From Craspedostauros australis (Eukaryota; Bacillariophyta; Bacillariophyceae; Mastogloiales; Achnanthaceae), in assembly GCA_026770025.1 (NCBI GenBank), contig JAMXDE010000078.1, positions 1-64,000 on the forward strand: a DNA stretch of 64,000 nucleotides. Reading direction: 5' to 3'. Below the pieces are notes generated by a model. That model made no database searches and was not told the DNA's origin. It saw nothing but the letters and a program-made list of their open reading frames with translations. This document shows, piece by piece, positions 57,877-64,000 of this stretch; position 1 is the stretch's first letter, and every line of letters begins with the position of its first letter. A program made the translations under genes and the position numbers.

Positions 57877-59393
57877 TCAACCATCGAAACAGCCGGGCGG
57901 GGTTGGGCAGACAGATGCATCGGCGCTAAGGATCTTGAACAGGTTGGCTTTGGCGTACTCGATGGCTTTCGTCGCATTGACGACGTCTCCGTCCGTTGCA
58001 GCCAAATTGGCCCCGGCAATTCTGGCACAGATTACCCTTGGGTCTGAAAAAGTGCGTTGGAATTCGAGGTATTCGCAGAAGCTGCTGTGGAATAGCATGC
58101 CCTTGTTGTGGGCGACAAAGTAGCCTTCCAGTAAGTCTTGGTATGCGAGGACCTTGCGATCGCCCAGGTCATTGTCCAGTGGGGTTTGTGCAGCCAGTTC
58201 GGCCGAAGTTGGAATTGTAATTGGATTCACCACTGAGGCCAAAAATGATGTAACACCAGCCACGATCACCAATTCGAGAAAGAATCTGTCGATGCGGCCA
58301 TTGTACTCCAAATAGTCGACCAATCCATCTCCGATGAGGATAGAAGGGGCAGACAGTTGCTGGAATACCGAGCCCCCATCCAAGTTTCTAAACCGCCTCC
58401 AATCGTCCCATCAGTTGTCAATTTCCCGGAGTAGAATAATATTGGGGTAAGAAGAGGATTGGAGAAGTTGCCAGGCAGGAAGTTCGCGATCGCCCCTTGC
58501 ACACCCGCGATAGGCTCGTCAGTGACGCCCGGTAAAGCGCCCAAGACGGCCTTGAGCAGCGCAGTGTCTTGGTAAAGTTGTCCCTTCATTGCTCGGATTT
58601 CAATTTTGCGCAACTGGGCCTGGTCAACGGTGGGATCCAACGACCAGAAGGCCACGGACTTGTCCAGAACGTCGCAGCTCAACTGGGTGTACTCTCCGTT
58701 GCGTCCCACTCCCGGATTGCCTTCGACGCAGGCATTCGATCCACCGAAGGTGGCGATCAGATCCATGGGTGTAGGGGCGCGATCCCCGACAGGAATGACT
58801 GCGAAGCTCGCAAGCTGCTTGGCGACCTGGAGATTCTCGATTTGAGAAAACTGGTCATAGTACCACGCTTTGCTGCTCAACCTCCAGGATTCGGTGTCGG
58901 CTTCCATACCATCGGGTAAGGTGGCCCCCATCTTCGAGTTCTTGGATTCGGGACTATTGTTGGATCCTTTGAGGTCACGCGACTTTTGTAACATGACGTC
59001 TAAGTCTGAAATAATGTAGAGTAGCAAGAGTGAGCGAACGAGCGAGAGTGTTTGTGTGGGCGGATGTGAGAAAAGCGGGTACATGTTGTTGGGATATGTG
59101 TGGTTTTCAGTACATTACATTGTACATGAAGAACTGTTGGTGCTGTTGTTGTTACTCGTGCTGCTGCCACTGCAGTTGCTGCTCGATCATTGGAATGGCG
59201 GCAATATGCACCGATGAGGTCATCGACGAATTGACTTGCTCGAGCGAGAGCAACACAACAACAACAGAGCAGGTGCCAATGAAGAGGGATATAGAACTAT
59301 TTGGCTTGTGTTCTGCGTACCTCCAGCCGAAGCGAACTGAGAGACTGTGCCCATCAGGGATAGCACGAGAGCTGCTTTTCCGAAGGAAACCAT
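57877..59393 (-). CDS. Secreted protein of unknown function, two exons
   Basis: Exon 1 is 59393-59321: a signal peptide starting MVSFGKAALVLSLMGTVSQF with an ASA-type cleavage site. The intron is 59320-59006 (315 bp, GT-AG, acceptor ATTATTTCAG). Exon 2 runs from 59005 to the stop at 57877-57879. The codon split across the intron (G/AC) restores Asp. The mature part has SFAVIPVGDRAPTPMDLIA, Cys in GGSNACVEG and LSCDVLDK, then FCEYLEF, VICARI and CPTPPGC near the end. These regularly placed Cys suggest disulfides in an exported protein. One frame change lies at about 58384-58395 in a T/A run, so the gene is a recent pseudogene or this is a base-call error. Total near 400 residues. Family not recognised. 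Confidence 0.7.
59006..59320 (-). other. Intron of the secreted-protein gene
   Basis: Donor GAG/GTACGC, acceptor TTTCAG/ACTTAG. Its removal joins the signal peptide to exon 2 in frame. Confidence 0.75.
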
Positions 59394-59711
59394 GACTACG
59401 ATTGTGTTGTTGTTGCTGTTGTTAGTGATGGTGGTGTTGGTCAAATGGCACGTGAAGTGGTGTGAATGTTTTCCGTTATTATTTGTATTCGGTTATCTTG
59501 AGCACGTGTACGAGCGGGCAAACAGATCGTTGTCGTTGTGGCTGCTGGTGTGGTTGTCTGAACTGATGATTGATTAATTGATTTTATGACAGGATGGAGC
59601 GAGGATCGATCGTCACCCAATGGCCAGATCAGCTTTTGTTGCTCCGACGTTGAAGAGGTTCGATCAGTGGGCATAGCACTCCAATACAACTGGAACTGAA
59701 TCTTCTCTGCG
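59394..59711. other. Upstream region of the secreted-protein gene
   Basis: Contains AACAACAACA-like runs on the minus strand just upstream of the ATG. No promoter element could be assigned. Confidence 0.4.
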
Positions 59712-60222
59712 GAGCATTTTGGTTCAATTCCTTGGTGATGTTCATGTTGCGACAGTCGCGAAATGCTATTTGGCTTTCACCGATTCGTGGATGAAGCGAT
59801 CCGTGCACGCGCGTGGCATCGCGCATCTCCGTTGACTGGTTGGATTGACTATTAATAGAGCATAGTGTGCGACTGAGTCTTTCCCACTGAGCACTTTGGT
59901 TCAATTCGTGGTGATGTTCATGTTGCGACAGTCGCGAAATGCTTTTTGGCTTTCACCGATTCGTGGATGAAGCGGGCCAGGTACGCGCGTGGCATCGCGC
60001 ATCTCCGTTGACTGGTTGGATTGACTATTAATAGAGTATAGTGTGCGACTGAGTCTTTCCCACTGAGCACTTTGGTTCAATTCTTGGTGATGTTCATGTT
60101 GCGACAGTCGCGAAATGCTTTTTGGCTTTCACCGATTCGTGGATGAAGCGGGCCAGGCACGCGCGTGGCATCGCGCATCTCCGTTGACTGGTTGGATTGT
60201 ACTATTAATAGAGTATCCCTTA
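59712..60222. repeat. ~177-bp tandem repeat, three copies
   Basis: Copies start at 59721, 59898 and 60074 (GGTTCAATTC), spacing 177 and 176 bp. The third is slightly short. Each has GCGACAGTCGC (odd palindrome), a GCGCGTGGCATCGCGC stretch and CTATTAATAGAG near its end. It sits upstream of the minus-strand gene at 59393. Confidence 0.92.
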
Positions 60223-60640
60223 ACGACCCAACGCCCAATAATTGGGCAATAAAAATTTCAGAATCAGTTATTCCAACTTTCGACCCCAACGCCTACGAGT
60301 GGGAACCTCTTTTCTTTACATATTCTGAATCCTCTCGAGCTCCTCTTTCCAACCATGCTATCACATTTATATGTCTGTTACTGTCTTTAGGTTGATATCG
60401 TCGCCCAAAGTACTCGTGAATCAATTTCGAGCTGCGGGACTGTCGCTCAATCCATCAGCGAGAGGGGAATCGCCAAATTGGCGAGGCCGCGTTTTCGTTT
60501 TTTCGCATTTTGACCCTCGCCAACACCCGAGCGTCATACCTTTGCTGTTGCGAATCGGCATGCCTCTTCCTCCCAATGCAATGCTTGCAGGTTGTGGTGC
60601 CTGCTTTTCTTACCATGCAACCAGCATGACAGCATGTGAG
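60223..60640. other. Spacer with a short palindrome
   Basis: GCCCAATAATTGGGC at 60233-60247 has 7-bp arms around one base. A plus-strand frame opens at 60371 and runs into the minisatellite. No domain seen. Confidence 0.5.
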
Positions 60641-61950
60641 CATGGCATCGTGCGAGTATGGCATCGTGTGAGCATGGCATCATGCCAACATCACAGGATG
60701 GCTGCATTGCAACATCGCATAATCACAACATCGCACGATCACAGCATTGCTGCATCACAGCGTCGCGGCATCACAGCGTCGCGGCATCACATCATCACAG
60801 TGTCGCGGCATCACAGCGTTGTGGCATCGCACCATCACATCATCACAGCGTCACGGCATCACATCATCACAGTGTCGCAGCATCACATCATCACAGCGTC
60901 GCGGCATCACATCATCACAGCGTTGCGGCATCACATCATCACAGCGTTGTGGCATCGCGCCATCACATCATCACAGCGTCGCGGCATTGCAGCATCACAG
61001 CATCACAGCATCATGGCATCGCACCATCACAGCGTCGCGGCATCACATCATCACAGCGTCACGGCATCACAGCGTCGCAACATCACATCATCACAGCGTC
61101 GCGGCATTGCAGCATCACAGCATCACAGCGTCGTGGCATTGCAGCATCACAGCATCACAGCGTCGCGGCATCACATCATCACAGCGTTGTGGCATCGCGC
61201 CATCACATCATCACAGCGTTGTGGCATTGCAGCATCACAGCATCACAGCGTCGCGGCATTGCAGCATCACAGCATCACAGCGTCGTGGCATCGCACCATC
61301 ACAGCGTTGCGGCATCACATCATCACAGCGTTGCGGCATCACAGCGTCGCAACATCACAGCATTGCAGCATTGCGACATCTCAGCGTCGCGGCATTGCAG
61401 GATCACACCATCACGTCATCACATCATTACAACATCACAGCGTCACGGCATTGCAGGATCACATCATCATGGCATCACAGCACCGCGGCATCACGCCATT
61501 GCAACATCACAGCGTCGCGGCATTGCAGGATTACACCATCACGGCATCACATCATTGCGACATCACAGCATCGTTGCAGCATCACAGCGTCGCGGAATCG
61601 CAGGATCACAGCGTCGCGGCATCACATCATCACAGCGTCGCGGCATCACATCATCACAGCGTTGTGGCATCGCGCCATCACATCATCACAGCGTCGTGGC
61701 ATCACACCATCACGGCATCGCGCCATCACTTCGTCGCGGTGTCTTGACATCACAGCATTGCAGCATTGCGACATCACAGCGCCGCGGCATTGCAGGATCA
61801 CACCATCACGGCATCACATCATTGCAACATCACAGTGTCACAGAATTGCAGCATCACATCATCACGGCATCACAGCACCGCGGCATCCCAACATTGCAGC
61901 ATCGCGGCAGTGCAACATCACAGCATCAGATCACATCAGTCCAAGTTGCA
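60641..61950. repeat. Minisatellite with CATCACAGCGTCGCGG-type units
   Basis: About 1.3 kb of 9-bp-based words (CATCACATC, ATCACAGCG, TCGCGGCAT) in changing order. All three plus-strand frames lack stops over long distances and give Ser/His/Ala-, Arg/Gly- or Ile/His-rich strings. I treat it as non-coding unless it serves as an N-terminal extension of the transposase at 61953. Confidence 0.85.
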
Positions 61951-61952
61951 TC

Positions 61953-64000
61953 ATGGTTGATCCCCCAAAGAAGCCATCACGAAAGCGTGCACCCCCCACA
62001 GGCACATTGCCATCCTTGCCTGCACACAAGCCCCTTGCATATGACGGGTCACCCTACAGCAGCTCACGGCCACATATCATATTCCTGAATGGTGTGCCTT
62101 CCTCTGCCATCTTCTTTGGAGACAACAACAGCACATCTAATTCCGAGCGAAGTCCAACCTACAGAGACTTCCTCGGAAACAATGAATCCTGCAACACCAC
62201 CAACATCTGGGGCAATCCTAATCTGCCTGGTTTGGATACCACTGCCTCCTCATTGGACATTGATGCCAACCATCAGCCCTGCCATGATGATGCCACAAAT
62301 AGCAGCACAGTCAGCCCCATCCCTTCGCCAACACAAAAATCCTACACCAACAGCAGTACTACACCAGAGTTCTCCACAGACAGCACCACCACGCGAGGAA
62401 GCTTGGAGGGTCGTGCATGCTTCACTGGTGATGAAAGCAACCAGAGAACCATTCCGCAACTGAACTTCCCTCCATTCCCAACACCAACAGATGGGCAATC
62501 CAGGCGCAATACCGTCGTCTGCTCCAAAGAATCCACCAAGCCACCCTGGGATTCCCGCCATGCAGCCTCCCCAGGGGACAACATCGCCAGTCCTCCGGTA
62601 CCTCTTCTTCATCCCATGGCTCCTCCTCCATACACACTCCTACCCATTGGAAATCACAAGCCAAGATTTGCTGGCATTCGGAATTTGAAGACAACAGTGG
62701 AAAGCCTTCTCGAGATCATTTTTCCACATACCTTGATGGAAAGAATCCAATGGCATTCAAACAATCATCTGCGGAAGAGCGGCAGCATGGCCCCTGCCAT
62801 CACAATTTCCAAGCTGTACATATTCGTGGCAATGTACTACTACATGGGAGTATGGAACGCACCGTCAAAAAGGGACTATTGGCGTGGCACCTGTGTATCC
62901 GTCCCTACTAACACACTCATGACCCACCTGAGCAGGAATCGATATGACATCATCTTCCAGCACATCCATTTCACTGCAGAGCTTCCAGATGATGACAACG
63001 GATCATCAGCATCTTCCACCACACCCATCAACTTCGATGTCAATGAAGATGATATGCGGAAGAGTGCAGACAGTACCACCATTGCATCACGAAGTGAGCT
63101 ATCATCCATCAGCACAGTTTCATTGAAGGTGAGCAGTGCAGAGTCCAAGGATACCAGAGCCTCCAATACAAAGCCGCCAGCACAAAAGAAGGCCAAGAAG
63201 GAGGGCAGCAGTGTTCAGTTGAGCCGATCATGGTACAGGAAGGTGCAGCCACTCCTCAACCATACCAATCGAGTGGCAAAACGCATCTGTACAAGACCAG
63301 GCTCCGCATGTGCCATCAACGAAATGATGGTGCGGTTCAAAGGTTGTTCCGCACAGACACACAGGATGAAGATGAAGCCAATCAAAGAGGGCTTCAAATT
63401 CTTTGCACTTTGTTGTTCAAGCACTGGGTTCATGTACCATATCCTACCAGCAGGTCGACTTGACAAGACCACAAGAATCAACAACACTGTGGAGGAGTTG
63501 ATGAATGAACTTGATCAAAGGCATCATCATGTGGTCACCATGGACAACTTCTTCACCACCAAGATGGTTCTCCAGCGGTCAAGACAGATGGGCATTGGCA
63601 TCTTGGGCACAGCACGCAATCGGAACAGATTTCCTCCAAAGGCAGTTAAGGAGGTCAAGGATGACAGGTTCAACAGCCTGTACATCTGGACTGAACCAAA
63701 TGAGCATGTGGTGACTCGGTGGGTGGACAACAACATTGTCCTGATGGTGAGCACGGTTCACTATGGACACGAGACAGTTCTTCGTGATCGTCACAAGCCC
63801 AGAGAGACACGGATCAACAAGAAACATCTGAAGACGGTATGGGGAGATGATTGGAATGCAAGAATCCGCATTCCCAAAATGATCAATGACTACAATCACT
63901 GGATGGGTGGGGTTGACCGATGTGATCAGCTGATCTCATATTATCGTCCAAACATACGCTGCAGGAGGATATGGATGCCACTCATGTTCCATTTCCTGGA
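61953..64000 (+). CDS. PiggyBac-family transposase, partial (runs off the window)
   Basis: One uninterrupted frame of at least 682 codons, continuing beyond 64000. The start ATG at 61953 gives MVDPPKKPSRKRAPP, a likely nuclear localisation signal. The N-terminal ~250 residues are Ser/Thr/Pro-rich. The DDE_Tnp_1_7-type core follows: IFPHTLMERIQWHSN; INEMMVRFKG (456); KPIKEGFKFFALC; VTMDNFFTTK (Asp 531); MGGVDRCDQLISYY (Asp 655). The family uses three Asp to cut and join DNA with TTAA targets. Here the first is Asn (AAC 63318-63320) and the usual Arg after the FxG motif is Cys, so catalysis is doubtful. An upstream start inside the minisatellite is possible because that frame is also open. The Cys-rich C-terminus would lie past the window. 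Confidence 0.88.
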   Translation, partial: MVDPPKKPSRKRAPPTGTLPSLPAHKPLAYDGSPYSSSRPHIIFLNGVPSSAIFFGDNNSTSNSERSPTYRDFLGNNESCNTTNIWGNPNLPGLDTTASSLDIDANHQPCHDDATNSSTVSPIPSPTQKSYTNSSTTPEFSTDSTTTRGSLEGRACFTGDESNQRTIPQLNFPPFPTPTDGQSRRNTVVCSKESTKPPWDSRHAASPGDNIASPPVPLLHPMAPPPYTLLPIGNHKPRFAGIRNLKTTVESLLEIIFPHTLMERIQWHSNNHLRKSGSMAPAITISKLYIFVAMYYYMGVWNAPSKRDYWRGTCVSVPTNTLMTHLSRNRYDIIFQHIHFTAELPDDDNGSSASSTTPINFDVNEDDMRKSADSTTIASRSELSSISTVSLKVSSAESKDTRASNTKPPAQKKAKKEGSSVQLSRSWYRKVQPLLNHTNRVAKRICTRPGSACAINEMMVRFKGCSAQTHRMKMKPIKEGFKFFALCCSSTGFMYHILPAGRLDKTTRINNTVEELMNELDQRHHHVVTMDNFFTTKMVLQRSRQMGIGILGTARNRNRFPPKAVKEVKDDRFNSLYIWTEPNEHVVTRWVDNNIVLMVSTVHYGHETVLRDRHKPRETRINKKHLKTVWGDDWNARIRIPKMINDYNHWMGGVDRCDQLISYYRPNIRCRRIWMPLMFHFL

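Noticed and set aside
60371-62088. Two long overlapping frames (458 and 476 residues)
   Set aside because: Almost wholly minisatellite translation, open because the units are multiples of three bases.

Overview
The window is a chromosome end of a eukaryote. It opens with about 315 bp of (CCCTAA)n, so the telomere repeat is TTAGGG and the chromosome interior lies to the right. Three things point by inference to a diatom-like stramenopile: very long single-frame Copia polyproteins, a tyrosine-recombinase-like element whose conserved blocks I recall from diatom genomes, and a secreted-protein gene with one short GT-AG intron. Nothing here fixes the species.

Layout. 1-19416 is a subtelomere with almost no unique sequence. 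It holds an X-like repeat, a 72-74 bp satellite (hairpin plus G-rich tract), CA arrays, a satellite built around a CCCCACCCCC core, ACACTC minisatellites and about 14 copies of a ~200-225 bp satellite. Two stretches, 1-3738 and 15851-19416, have the same internal order and are each bounded on both sides by telomeric units. A broken tyrosine-recombinase element (5175-8850), split by a solo LTR, is embedded between satellites. 19417-32884 is a nested retroelement stack: a truncated Copia-B that abuts telomeric repeats, a young whole-looking Copia-A inside it (19654-28901), and the 3' half of an older Copia-C. 32885-35027 is an ankyrin/BTB gene remnant cut by Copia-C.

35028-49101 is gene-poor. 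It has a host-type gene remnant split by a Copia-A-like solo LTR, another unrecognised gene split by a Copia-C solo LTR with a 6-bp target duplication, a Copia RNase H fragment, a third internal copy of the telomere-ended element (43728-43888), and a cysteine-rich transposase tail. 49102-56940 is a whole-looking Copia-B whose 5' LTR is a mosaic. 57877-59393 is a two-exon secreted-protein gene with one frame break. It is followed by a 177-bp tandem repeat, a 1.3 kb minisatellite open in all three forward frames, and a PiggyBac-family transposase (61953 to the window end) that has Asn at the first catalytic position.

Reading of the whole: the end looks built by repeated breakage, telomere capping and cassette addition, with Copia insertions as the other main force. 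Host genes survive only as fragments until about 57.9 kb. No tRNA, rRNA or CRISPR array was found.
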